A DNA stretch of 25,555 bases, taken from contig CAAEEA010000001.1 of NCBI GenBank assembly GCA_900754795.1, forward strand, positions 1 through 25,555, in the 5' to 3' direction. Source of the stretch: Clostridia bacterium (lineage in GTDB: Bacteria > Bacillota > Clostridia > Peptostreptococcales > Anaerovoracaceae). Under the pieces are notes generated by a model that made no database searches, was not told the origin of the DNA, and saw only the letters and a program-made list of their open reading frames with translations. Positions 7,608 through 16,183 of this stretch are shown piece after piece (the first letter of the stretch is position 1; every line of letters begins with the position of its first letter). The position numbers were made by a program, and so were the translations under genes.

Positions 7608-9632
7608 CTATTTTACAAACTTTTCTACCGCCTTGTCAACAAGGTCGTCATCGGCAAGATAAGGAATCGTTATATGTCCCCTGCCGGCGTAATTTCTGTT
7701 ATACTCTACGGCGGTAGAAAGGGCGTTTTCGTTGCGAGCCCAGTTGCGGCGGGCCACTCCGCCCATAACGTCCCACATCATCGCTGAGCGAATGATCTCA
7801 TCAGTGCGTTCGCTTCCGTCAAGAAGCAGGCCGAAGCCGCCGTTGATGGCCTTGCCTATGCCTACGCCGCCTCCGTTATGCAGAGCGCACAGGGACATTC
7901 CTCTGGCCGCGTTGCCGGCGAAGCACTGAACGGCCATGTCGGCCATGACATTGGAACCGTCTTTTATGTTAGAAGTCTCACGGAACGGCGAATCCGTGCC
8001 GGAAACATCGTGATGGTCTCTGCCCATCATCACAGGTCCGATCTTGCCTTCTCTTACCAGCTCGTTGAAACGCAGGGCGATGCGGGTCCGTCCCTCGGCA
8101 TCCTGATAGAGTATCCTTGCCTGAGTACCTACTACCAGCTTGTTTGCCTTGGCGTCCCTGATCCATACCCAATTGTCCCTGTCCTGCGCCCGGCGGTTCG
8201 GATCTATGCAGTCCATGGCCGCCTGGTCGGTGGCGTCCAGATCTTCCGGCTTGCCGGAGAGGCATACCCAGCGGAAAGGTCCGTAGCCATAGTCAAAGAG
8301 AACAGGACCCATGATGTCCTCAACGTAGGACGGCCAGATGAACCCATCCTTGTCATCATAACCGTTTTTGGAGATCTCCTTTATCCCCGCGTCGTACATG
8401 GCTTTCATGAATGAATTGCCGTAGTCGAAGAAGTATGTGCCTCTTTCCGTCAGGGCTTTAATCGCCTTAAAATGGCGGCGCAGCGTCTCATCGACTTTCC
8501 GGTGGAAAAGCTCCCTGTCCTCATGAAGCATTCTTGTTCTTTCCTCAAAGGTCATGCCGCAAGGGCAGTAACCGCCGTCATATACATTGTGACAGGAAGT
8601 CTGATCGGACAGGAGATCGATATGAAAATCTCTGTCCACCGCGGCTTCAAGCAGATCCACGATGTTTCCGTGATAAGCGATGGAAATGCTTTCTTTAGCT
8701 GCCAGCTTCTCCTTAGCGAGGGCAAAGATCTGGTCTATATCGTCCATTACCACATCTACCCAGCCCTGATCGTGGCGGGTCTTGATTCTGGACATGTCTA
8801 CCTCGGCAAAGATGCCGACAGCTCTGGCTATATTGGCCGCCTTAGGCTGAGCTCCGCTCATGCCGCCCAGACCCGATGATACGAAAGTATGCCCGGTCAG
8901 GTCTCCCTGCTCCGGCACTCCCAGATATTTGCGTCCGGCGTTTAATATGGTATTGAAGGTGCCGTGGACTATGCCCTGCGGTCCTATATACATCCAGCCT
9001 CCCGCCGTCATCTGACCGTAGTTGGCCACGCCCATTTCCTCGGCGATTTCCCAGTCGTCGATGTTGTCGTACATGCCGACCATCATGGAGTTGGTGATGA
9101 TCACTCTCGGCGCTGTCGGCTTAGACGGGAAAAGTCCCAGAGGATGACCGGATTCAACCACGAGAGTCTGATCCTCTGTCAGTTCCTCGAGATATTTTTT
9201 GATCAGCCTGTACTGAAGCCAGTTCTGGCATACAGAACCCGTTTCGCCGTAAGTAACCAGCTCATACGGGTACAGGGCGACTTCAAAGTCCAGGTTGTTG
9301 TCGATCATCACCTGGAAAGCCTTGCCCGCCAGACATTTTCCCTTGTACTCGCTGATCGGCTTTCCGTATATGCGGCCTGCCGGACGGTATCTGTAGGCGT
9401 ATATCCTTCCTCTGGTGGTGAGCTCTTCCAGAAATTCAGGAGCGAGTTTTTCGTGGAGCTCCTCAGGCACATAACGAAGAGCATTTTTGAGCGCGATCCT
9501 GGTCTGCGCCTTTGTCAGGCGGAAGCCTCTGTCCGGAGCGCGGCGGATTCCCGGCTCAAACTCAGGATATTCTGGGTATTCGTTATCGAGCTTTATTGTC
9601 ATTGCTCCGTTTACGGTTTTGTTATCGATCAT
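7608..9632 (-). CDS. hutU: Urocanate hydratase, long form
   Basis: 674 residues. It adds water to urocanate to give imidazolonepropionate using tightly bound NAD+ as an electrophile (EC 4.2.1.49), step two of the pathway. Landmarks include the GQMTAGGWMYIGPQGIVHGT segment, the NAD-site motif SSGLGGMSGAQPKAA, RIKTRHDQGW, and RDHHDVSGTDSPFRET followed by LCALHNGGG. Most bacterial enzymes known to me are near 550-560 residues; this one is close to the longer form found in vertebrates and some anaerobes. The start at 9632 has AAGGAGGAA upstream; the longer frame to 9695 is not needed. hutH ends 75 bases upstream, so the two are probably cotranscribed. Confidence 0.97.
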   Translation of the reverse strand: MIDNKTVNGAMTIKLDNEYPEYPEFEPGIRRAPDRGFRLTKAQTRIALKNALRYVPEELHEKLAPEFLEELTTRGRIYAYRYRPAGRIYGKPISEYKGKCLAGKAFQVMIDNNLDFEVALYPYELVTYGETGSVCQNWLQYRLIKKYLEELTEDQTLVVESGHPLGLFPSKPTAPRVIITNSMMVGMYDNIDDWEIAEEMGVANYGQMTAGGWMYIGPQGIVHGTFNTILNAGRKYLGVPEQGDLTGHTFVSSGLGGMSGAQPKAANIARAVGIFAEVDMSRIKTRHDQGWVDVVMDDIDQIFALAKEKLAAKESISIAYHGNIVDLLEAAVDRDFHIDLLSDQTSCHNVYDGGYCPCGMTFEERTRMLHEDRELFHRKVDETLRRHFKAIKALTERGTYFFDYGNSFMKAMYDAGIKEISKNGYDDKDGFIWPSYVEDIMGPVLFDYGYGPFRWVCLSGKPEDLDATDQAAMDCIDPNRRAQDRDNWVWIRDAKANKLVVGTQARILYQDAEGRTRIALRFNELVREGKIGPVMMGRDHHDVSGTDSPFRETSNIKDGSNVMADMAVQCFAGNAARGMSLCALHNGGGVGIGKAINGGFGLLLDGSERTDEIIRSAMMWDVMGGVARRNWARNENALSTAVEYNRNYAGRGHITIPYLADDDLVDKAVEKFVK

Positions 9633-9707
9633 ATCTATTCCTCCTTTGAAAGCGGTTTTAACGGCGTGGCGCGAAAAGCATACCGCGCGATACAAAGACG
9701 CGGCGCC

Positions 9708-11249
9708 TTACAGCAGCGGAACGACTTTTTCCGCCGCCTCTACCAGTTCTCCGCTCTTGATCATCTCGTCAAACAGCTTCAGATAATCGTACATTATTAT
9801 ATCTCTTTCCACAGGATCGGCCTTTGTCCTTATGTGGTCATAGACCGCTCTGGTGGCGGGAGCCAGCTTATCTATCCCGCCTTCGCCCATTTCCTGCCTG
9901 AGCCATATGGCCTGAGCCGCGGCGGCGATCTCGATGGCTATCACTTTCTGAGAATTGTCAAGCACCATGGCGGCAGTCCTGGCGGAAGTGGTTCCCATGG
10001 AAACGTGGTCTTCCTGATTTGCCGAGGAAGGTATGGAGTCGACCGAAGCCGGATGGTCATATACCTTGCTCTCCGAAACCATAGAAGCCGCTGAATACTG
10101 AGCTATCATAAAGCCCGAGCATACTCCGCCGTATTTGGTGAGGAAAGCCGGAAGGCCCTCGGAAAGAGCCGGATTTACCAGTCTTTCCGTCCTGCGCTCC
10201 GATACGTCGGCAAGCTCGGAAACAGCGATCTTTAAAAAGTCAAAGGTCAGCGCCATAGGCTGTCCGTGGAAATTACCGCCGCTTATTACCTCGTCCTCGT
10301 CCGGAAAAACGATCGGATTGTCGGTCACGGCGTTAATTTCTCTGCTTATCATGTCATAAGCATATCTGACCGCGTCTCTTGTGGCGCCGTGAATCTGCGG
10401 AGCGCAGCGAAGGGTATACGGATCCTGCACCTTTGAAGCCTGCAAAGGCAAAGCGTTGCCGGAACCCTCAAGCAGGGCGAGCAGATTGCGGGCGGCGTCC
10501 TTTTGTCCCTGATGACCGCGAAGGTCGTGTATCTTGTGATCATAGGCTTTCTTGATGGCGTGAAGCGCCTCCCCCGTCATGGCGCAGGCTATATCCGCGG
10601 TCTTTTGCAGGCTCATGGCGTCCCAGAGCACGTTAAGCCCTACCGCTGTCATCATCTGAGTCCCGTTATTGAGGGCAAGCCCCTCTTTTGCCGCCAGTTC
10701 CACCGGCTTAATGCCGGCCTGTTTCATGGCAAGAGCCGCGTCTGTGATCTCGCCTCTGTATTCTGCTTTACCCTCTCCGATCAGGGCAAGGGCTATGTGA
10801 GAAAGCGGCGCCAGATCCCCGGAAGCTCCAAGAGAACCTTTCTGCGGGATCAGCGGATGGACGCCTTTGTTTATCATATCAATGAGGGTATTTAGAGTCT
10901 GCAGTTTGATGCCCGAGTTTCCTCTCGCCAGAGCGTTGCAGCGCAGCAGCATGGCCGCCCTGACAACGTGAGTCGGATAAGGCTCTCCCATGGCGCAGGT
11001 GTGGCTCATTATAAGGTTGCGCTGCAGCTCGGCCGTTTCCTCGTTGGAAATGCGGATGTTTGAAAACTTGCCGAAGCCCGTCGTCAGTCCGTAGATCACG
11101 GCATTTTCTTCGAGCTTGCGTTCGATATAGGCTCTTGCCTTGTTTACGTTGGCCTTGGCCTCTTCTGTAAGCCTGACTTCCTCACCTTCGCGGCAGACGC
11201 GGATGACTTCTTCGATGGTCAGGTCCTTTCCATTGATAAATATTGACAT
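9708..11249 (-). CDS. hutH: Histidine ammonia-lyase
   Basis: 513 residues. It removes ammonia from L-histidine to give trans-urocanate (EC 4.3.1.3), the first step and first gene of the operon. The self-made MIO cofactor triad Ala142-Ser143-Gly144 is seen in GSLGASGDLAPLSH, at the same numbering as in the well-studied Pseudomonas putida enzyme. The active-site Tyr53 lies in IYGLTTGFGKF, and the NPALSEGLPAFLT and SSANQEDHVSMG segments are also present. The start at 11249 (MSIFINGK) has GGAG upstream with 8-base spacing. Upstream lies a 464-base intergenic stretch with a perfect palindrome that may be its operator. Confidence 0.97.
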   Translation of the reverse strand: MSIFINGKDLTIEEVIRVCREGEEVRLTEEAKANVNKARAYIERKLEENAVIYGLTTGFGKFSNIRISNEETAELQRNLIMSHTCAMGEPYPTHVVRAAMLLRCNALARGNSGIKLQTLNTLIDMINKGVHPLIPQKGSLGASGDLAPLSHIALALIGEGKAEYRGEITDAALAMKQAGIKPVELAAKEGLALNNGTQMMTAVGLNVLWDAMSLQKTADIACAMTGEALHAIKKAYDHKIHDLRGHQGQKDAARNLLALLEGSGNALPLQASKVQDPYTLRCAPQIHGATRDAVRYAYDMISREINAVTDNPIVFPDEDEVISGGNFHGQPMALTFDFLKIAVSELADVSERRTERLVNPALSEGLPAFLTKYGGVCSGFMIAQYSAASMVSESKVYDHPASVDSIPSSANQEDHVSMGTTSARTAAMVLDNSQKVIAIEIAAAAQAIWLRQEMGEGGIDKLAPATRAVYDHIRTKADPVERDIIMYDYLKLFDEMIKSGELVEAAEKVVPLL

Positions 11250-11317
11250 AATACACACTCCGTTTCTCACCGCGTCCGCTCCTTATCAGTCATCGTCCCC
11301 GGTCTTTGTCCGCGGTG

Positions 11318-11337
11318 TTTTGCATAACTATGCAAAA
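11318..11337. promoter_or_regulatory. Candidate operator upstream of hutH
   Basis: TTTTGCATA and TATGCAAAA are perfect 9-bp inverted arms with a 2-base centre. The site lies about 80 bases before hutH and about 25 bases beyond the TATAAT-like box (minus strand 11363-11368), where a repressor would block. The core TGCAT-N4-ATGCA has the same half-site spacing as ArgR-type boxes (TGAAT-N4-ATTCA), but the regulator is unknown. Confidence 0.55.
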
Positions 11338-11572
11338 AATCTTTTGGATTTTCTTGTATAATATTATATCTGAAAACAGGGGTCTTTTCTATTCTTTTTT
11401 CGGCTCTGACCGTTGAAATTATAATTTTTTTGATAAAAGAAGCCCCTAAATTTCTGTGCTCTGAAGTTATAAAGCGACAGCGTTTTACCGCAGCCCCGTA
11501 GTGGATAATGTATACACGCCTTGCATAAATTTTCATAAAGTCGGCACGATTGTTGAAAACACTTTAGTTTTT

Positions 11573-11603
11573 ACAAAAAAGACAGGCAATAAAAGCCTGT
11601 CTT
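11573..11603 (-). terminator. Terminator of the DUF1848 transcript
   Basis: 9-bp stem AAGACAGGC / GCCTGTCTT (11579-11587 and 11595-11603) with a 7-base loop. On the minus strand the hairpin runs into TTTTTTG. It ends the feoB-DUF1848 transcript. Confidence 0.85.
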
Positions 11604-11713
11604 GCTGTTTGACGTATCTTTTCTTTGTTTAAAAGCTCTGTCAGATGAAAGTTTTATTTATATTCACATTTTTGCAAAAACATGATGGCATCAGCAGTAA
11701 TCACGCCGGCGTT

Positions 11714-12631
11714 TCAGCGTTTTCTCAGGAACGTCTTCTGGGCGCCCATGGAAATCTCGTCGCCGGGCCTTGTCCTCCCCAGCAAAAGAGGAGAGTCCTG
11801 ATCGTGCCTTTTATAGTTTTCCAGGGCGAGGCTGTGATCCTTATTAGCGTAGCAGTAACGGCAGCCGTTGATGCATGTATCGTAAGCCCCTATGTCACGG
11901 CTCTCGATACAGTGACAGCCCTTTCTCATGCCCCGGTGACTGAGCTCCCTGAAATTCAGGCCATTGGCGTTACCGAGGATCTCCAGAGTCATACATCCCG
12001 AAGAGTGTATCCCGAAGTCTGAATAATCTTCATCTGTTCCGCAGGTCTGCAGACGTATCCCGTGTTCCGCGGCGATACTGCCGAGACCCCGAGCAAGTTC
12101 GTTCTTTTGCTCTTCGGTCAGCGGTTTCAGTTCCGGCATGTTTACTTCGAGCTTTTTGTACATTTCCACAAAACTGAAAATGCAGCGGCTGACATGGGGC
12201 GCGAGCACCGCGGCCATATGCCTGAAAGTCTCGAAATGCCTCTCAATCGTGTACTTTTCCGTCAGTAAAACGGGATCATATCTCCACGCGACTCTTTTGC
12301 GGCCGACCATCCGCGACAGTTCGATGAGAGTGTCCATGCTTTCCCGGATCAAAGGCACGCCTGGTTCGATGTCACGTCCGTAGGCTGTGACGGTGTAATA
12401 AAAATATGTGTTGAATCTGTCCGTTATCTCGTGAAGGCGCGGCAGAATGGGTCGGTAGTTCTTGGAGCAAAAGACCACGCAGTCTACCTTGTCCGGGGTC
12501 AGTTCATACCGGGTTACTTTATTTGGAAAAAGCGGATTGCGCGAGAGCGCCCAGCCCTCGGCAAACCGCTTCAAAAGCCATTCACTGTAATACTGAACCG
12601 TGTCTGTGCGTCCTCCGGTGTTGATTATCAT
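11714..12631 (-). CDS. DUF1848 family protein with C-terminal cysteine cluster
   Basis: 305 residues matching the DUF1848 family: the N-terminus IINTGGRTDTVQYYSEWLL, VDCVVFCSKN (Cys51, Cys55), YTVTAYGRDIEP and VAWRYDPVLL are typical. Near the C-terminus there is a cluster of five cysteines (239, 241, 253, 257, 260) in the pattern CxC-x11-CxxxCxxC, whose CxxxCxxC part looks like a radical-SAM iron-sulfur motif although it sits at the wrong end of the protein. The function is not established. The start at 12631 has AAGGAGGAA upstream and lies 9 bases after the feoB stop, so the two genes should share a transcript. A link to iron or iron-sulfur status is inference from this context. Confidence 0.88.
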   Translation of the reverse strand: MIINTGGRTDTVQYYSEWLLKRFAEGWALSRNPLFPNKVTRYELTPDKVDCVVFCSKNYRPILPRLHEITDRFNTYFYYTVTAYGRDIEPGVPLIRESMDTLIELSRMVGRKRVAWRYDPVLLTEKYTIERHFETFRHMAAVLAPHVSRCIFSFVEMYKKLEVNMPELKPLTEEQKNELARGLGSIAAEHGIRLQTCGTDEDYSDFGIHSSGCMTLEILGNANGLNFRELSHRGMRKGCHCIESRDIGAYDTCINGCRYCYANKDHSLALENYKRHDQDSPLLLGRTRPGDEISMGAQKTFLRKR

Positions 12632-12640
12632 TGTTCCTCC

Positions 12641-15064
12641 TTATGCCATCCCCACAGCCAGTCCGATCATCCTGACGGCAAGGGCGCAGATCCACGCAAT
12701 ACAGCACTGCGCGATGACTATGCCCAGAGCCCATTTACCGCCCAGTTCTCTGCGTATCGAGGCTATGGCCGCCACGCACGGTGTATAGAGCAGGCAGAAA
12801 ACTAACAGCGATATAGCCGACAGCGGCGTCAGCAGGCCGGATATATCCCCGTCCGGACCAAGGAGAACTGAAAGTGTGGAAACAACGCTTTCCTTAGCCA
12901 TGAATCCGGCGATAAGGGCTGTTGATATACGCCAGTCACCGAATCCCAGCGGGATAAACACCGGCGCGATAAATCCGGCGATAACCGCCAGCATACTGAA
13001 GTGTGAATCATCCACTATGTCCATTTTGAAATTAAATGTCTGCAGGAACCACACCACTATGGAGGCGACAAAGATGACCGTAAAGGCTCTTTGCAGGAAG
13101 TCTTTGGCTTTATCCCAGAGCAGGTGCCCCACATTCTTGGCTCCCGGAAGCCTGTAGTTAGGCAGTTCCATCACGAAAGGCACCGCCTCTCCCTTAAACA
13201 TGAAGCTCTTGGAAAGCAGCGCCACGATTATGCCTACTATTATACCGGTAAAATACAGTCCCACCATGATGAGTCCGCCTTTTCCCGGGAAAAATGCCGC
13301 CGTAAAGAAACCGTAGATCGGCAGTTTAGCCGTGCAGCTCATAAACGGAGTCAGCATTATCGTCATCTTTCTGTCTCTGGCTGACGGCAGGGTCCGGCTG
13401 GACATTACGGCGGGAACGGTACATCCGAAACCTATCAGCATCGGCACGATACTGCGCCCGGAAAGGCCGATTTTTCGCAGCAGTTTATCCATCACGAACG
13501 CGATCCTGGCCATATAGCCGCTGTCTTCCAGCAGCGAGAGGAAGAAGAAAAGGGTCACTATTATCGGGATAAAGCTCAGCACGCTTCCAACCCCGTTAAA
13601 TATACCGTCGATCACCAGCGAGTGTATGACAGGATTAACATTAAAATATGTCAGCCAGCTGTCGACCTGTCCGGTAAGGCTTTCGATTCCCGTCTCGAGC
13701 AGTCCCTGCAGCCAGGCGCCGATCACGTTAAAAGTCAGGTAAAATACAAGAGCCATTATGGCCACAAAGGCCGGAATAGCCGTGTACTTGCCCGTAAGTA
13801 TCCTGTCTATACGGCGGCTGCGCTCGTGTTCTCTGCTCTCACGGGGTTTTATGACTGTAGCGTCGCAGAGTTTGCGGATAAAGTTGAACCTCATATCGGC
13901 GATGGCTGCCGCCCTGTCAAGTCCTCTTTCCTCTTCCATCTGGCAGATGATGTGTTCGATCATCTCTTTCTCATTTTCGCTGAGTCTGAGAGCTTCAGTC
14001 ACCATTTCATCGCCTTCGGCCAGTTTACCCGCGGCAAATCTGAGCGGTATCCCCGCCGCCCGCGCGTGATCCTCTATCAGGTGCATTATGCCGTGAAGGC
14101 ATCTGTGTACGGCTCCGCCGTGGTCATCTCTGTCACAGAAATCTGTCCTCCCCGGTTTCTCCTGGTTTTGCGCCACATGTACCGCATGGTTTATCAGTTC
14201 GTCTATGCCCTCGTTCTTTGCCGCCGATATCGGCACCACCGGGATACCGAGCATGGCTTCCATTTCATTTATATCTATGGAGCCTCCGTTATTTCTCACC
14301 TCGTCCATCATGTTCAGGGCGAGCACCATGGGAGTGTCAAGCTCCATGAGCTGCATGGTGAGGTAGAGGTTTCTCTCTATGTTAGTAGCGTCGACGATGT
14401 TGATTATGCCTTTTGGCTTTGCCTCAAGGATAAAACGTCTCGACACGATCTCTTCACTGCTGTACGGTGAAAGAGAATATATTCCCGGCAAATCTGTTAC
14501 TTCAGTTTCGGGATGTCCTTTGATCGCTCCGCTTTTCTGATCTACCGTAACTCCGGGAAAATTCCCCACATGCTGGTTGGCTCCTGTAAGCTGGTTGAAA
14601 AGAGTGGTCTTGCCGCAGTTTTGATTCCCGGCAAGCGCGAATGTGATCAGAGTCCCTTTTGGCAGAGGATCCGCGTCTCCTTTGACATGATAGCGGCCTT
14701 CCTCTCCCAGTCCGGGATGTTCACGGGTCTGGGAAAATTTACCCGTTATTTTGCCGGCGGCTTTGCATTCTTTACAGCTGCCGCAGTCTGATATATGGTA
14801 TTTATCGTCAGAATCACGGTCTTCATCCGCAGTTCTTACGGAATTGCCGTCTATTTCTATCTTCTCCGCATCCGAAAGGCGAAGAGTAAGCTCATATCCG
14901 TGGATCATCAGCTCCATCGGATCTCCCATAGGCGCGAATTTTATCAGAGTTACTTCCGCGCCGGGGATCACTCCCATGTCAAGAAAGTGCTGGCGCAGAG
15001 AGCCTTCTCCCCCGACGGCCGTAATCACGGCTGTCTGCCCTGTTTTAAGTTCTCTTAATGTCAT
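12641..15064 (-). CDS. feoB: FeoA-FeoB fused ferrous iron transporter
   Basis: 807 residues, imports Fe2+ through the cytoplasmic membrane. Residues 1-71 form a FeoA (SH3-like) domain. Next comes a short linker with Cys94, Cys97 and Cys100 (CGSCKEC), then the G domain with G1 GNQNCGKTT at 146-154, G3 DLPG at 191-194 and G4 NMMD at 251-254. After it come the helical spacer and the transmembrane part with the Gate motifs; GFGCTVPAVMSSR and PFMSCTAKLPIY carry the conserved cysteines. The start at 15064 has AGGAAGGAAA upstream. It has its own promoter (15097-15125) and is followed closely by the DUF1848 gene. The FeoA fusion replaces a separate feoA gene. Confidence 0.96.
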   Translation of the reverse strand: MTLRELKTGQTAVITAVGGEGSLRQHFLDMGVIPGAEVTLIKFAPMGDPMELMIHGYELTLRLSDAEKIEIDGNSVRTADEDRDSDDKYHISDCGSCKECKAAGKITGKFSQTREHPGLGEEGRYHVKGDADPLPKGTLITFALAGNQNCGKTTLFNQLTGANQHVGNFPGVTVDQKSGAIKGHPETEVTDLPGIYSLSPYSSEEIVSRRFILEAKPKGIINIVDATNIERNLYLTMQLMELDTPMVLALNMMDEVRNNGGSIDINEMEAMLGIPVVPISAAKNEGIDELINHAVHVAQNQEKPGRTDFCDRDDHGGAVHRCLHGIMHLIEDHARAAGIPLRFAAGKLAEGDEMVTEALRLSENEKEMIEHIICQMEEERGLDRAAAIADMRFNFIRKLCDATVIKPRESREHERSRRIDRILTGKYTAIPAFVAIMALVFYLTFNVIGAWLQGLLETGIESLTGQVDSWLTYFNVNPVIHSLVIDGIFNGVGSVLSFIPIIVTLFFFLSLLEDSGYMARIAFVMDKLLRKIGLSGRSIVPMLIGFGCTVPAVMSSRTLPSARDRKMTIMLTPFMSCTAKLPIYGFFTAAFFPGKGGLIMVGLYFTGIIVGIIVALLSKSFMFKGEAVPFVMELPNYRLPGAKNVGHLLWDKAKDFLQRAFTVIFVASIVVWFLQTFNFKMDIVDDSHFSMLAVIAGFIAPVFIPLGFGDWRISTALIAGFMAKESVVSTLSVLLGPDGDISGLLTPLSAISLLVFCLLYTPCVAAIASIRRELGGKWALGIVIAQCCIAWICALAVRMIGLAVGMA

Positions 15065-15096
15065 TTGTCGTTTCCTTCCTGTCTTCTGCAGAAATA

Positions 15097-15125
15097 ATTC
15101 TAAGATCATACGGCGGATTTGTCAA
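15097..15125 (-). promoter_or_regulatory. Promoter of feoB
   Basis: TTGACA (15120-15125), 17-base spacer, TAGAAT (15097-15102), minus strand, about 33 bases from the feoB start. The -35 box overlaps the TGA stop of the LysR gene. No clear Fur box was seen. Confidence 0.75.
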
Positions 15126-16027
15126 TAGCCGCGGCGGTCTGCGGACTCCGCCCGCAGCAGCCTGCATATGCGTCTGTACTCATCGCTGTAAATGCTTCCC
15201 CTGTTCCATATAAAAGTAAAGTCATGTTCTACGACAAAGTCTCTCAGGTGTATCTCTCTCAGGCGTCCTGCCCTGATTTCCTGTCCGGCGGCAGTCTCAT
15301 ACAAAAAGGTTATGCCGCAGTCTTCGCGTACCAGCCCGAGAATTGCCGTCAGGCTGCTCACTTCCATCCGGCGGCTGAAGCTTTCCGTTCTAATGCCGTG
15401 AGCCTGCAGGTTCTTTTCCATTATGTCTCTGGTTCCCGAGCCTTTTTCACGCATTATGAGCCTCTGATTCGTCAGTTCTTTTAATGATTCCGGCTCGGTC
15501 TCGAATTGATGGGACGCCGCGCAGACCGGAATGTATTTTTCCGTTGAAAACACTTCGTGTTCAAACTCTGCCGCCGGAAAATATCCTTCTATTACGGCAA
15601 AATGAATCAGCCCCCGGCGGAGTTTCTCGAGCAGTTCATCGGTATTGGCCACTGTCAGTTCTATCAGGCAGTCCGGGTTTTTTGTCAGAAAACCGGAAAT
15701 CGGCTTTATGATCGCGTGTTCTCCCACCGTCATCGTTGCTCCTATCCTGTATTCGTGAGGCGCTTCCACGCTGGCGGAAGAAATCTTTTCGCGCAGCGCC
15801 CTGTCATCGTTTCTCATGGTTTTTGCAGCGTTAAGCAATATCTTCCCCTCTTCCGTGAGGCGCAGCTGCTTTTGTTCATAGACAAAGAGGCGGCATCCGT
15901 AAGATTTTTCCAGCGCCCTGATGTGCTGGGAAACAGCCGGCTGCGTCATGTGCAGCGTGTTTGCGGCCGCCGTGAAGTTCATTGTCTCACATACTTTTAA
16001 AAATGTTTCCGTGCGGTGATCTAACAT
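15122..16027 (-). CDS. LysR-family regulator, likely controls yeiH-type gene
   Basis: 301 residues. The N-terminal winged helix-turn-helix is clear (FLKVCETMNFTAAANTLH, then TQPAVSQHIRALE), followed by a linker helix and a periplasmic-binding-like effector domain from about residue 90. The start at 16027 (MLDHRTETFLKV) has AGGAAAGG upstream; a longer frame to 16078 is not supported. It is divergently placed from the YeiH-type transporter, the same arrangement as yeiE-yeiH in enterobacteria, where the regulator is linked to sulfite. That makes it the likely regulator of 16184-17218, with a sulfur compound as possible effector (inference). The shared 156-base AT-rich region holds a 14-bp palindrome. 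Confidence 0.92.
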   Translation of the reverse strand: MLDHRTETFLKVCETMNFTAAANTLHMTQPAVSQHIRALEKSYGCRLFVYEQKQLRLTEEGKILLNAAKTMRNDDRALREKISSASVEAPHEYRIGATMTVGEHAIIKPISGFLTKNPDCLIELTVANTDELLEKLRRGLIHFAVIEGYFPAAEFEHEVFSTEKYIPVCAASHQFETEPESLKELTNQRLIMREKGSGTRDIMEKNLQAHGIRTESFSRRMEVSSLTAILGLVREDCGITFLYETAAGQEIRAGRLREIHLRDFVVEHDFTFIWNRGSIYSDEYRRICRLLRAESADRRGY

Positions 16028-16089
16028 TTGCCTTTCCTTTCTTCTGCTCGCGGGAGCTTTACTGTTCACACGAAACAATCATAACATAA

Positions 16090-16103
16090 ATTTATATATA
16101 AAT
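16090..16103. promoter_or_regulatory. AT-rich palindrome between LysR and yeiH-type genes
   Basis: ATTTATATATAAAT is a perfect 14-bp palindrome in the divergent region. LysR proteins bind AT-rich dyads of this kind, but simple AT-richness could also explain it. A TATAAT box for the plus-strand gene lies at 16157-16162, though without a convincing -35. Confidence 0.4.
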
Positions 16104-16183
16104 AAATATCTATAATTTTACTTTATTGCTTAAAGCTGGTATATTTTTACCGGATATATAATATAAGGAAAGGAATCTCTCTT

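Larger units (their letters stand above)
11250..11713. other. Intergenic leader region upstream of hutH
   Basis: 464 bases without a gene. It holds, from the hutH side, an untranslated leader, the 20-bp palindrome at 11318-11337, a TATAAT -10-like box on the minus strand at 11363-11368 without a good -35, a 12-bp AT palindrome AAATTATAATTT at 11416-11427, a second partial copy of the palindrome half-site (TTGCATAA) at 11521, and the terminator of the DUF1848 gene at 11573-11603. I see no riboswitch fold that I recognise. Confidence 0.7.

Noticed and set aside
8964..10094. 376-codon plus-strand open frame
   Set aside because: It is antisense to hutU and hutH, both with clear family motifs and ribosome binding sites; its translation has no domain character.
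11282..11308. Eight-codon leader peptide before hutH (MTDKERTR)
   Set aside because: No histidine codons and no paired attenuator hairpins, so no support for attenuation control.
11545..11570. Sigma-54-like GGCACG-N4-TTGA on the plus strand
   Set aside because: Not a full match, and no plus-strand gene lies downstream.
13622..14470. 282-codon plus-strand open frame
   Set aside because: Antisense to the feoB membrane and G domains; low-complexity translation and no ribosome binding site.
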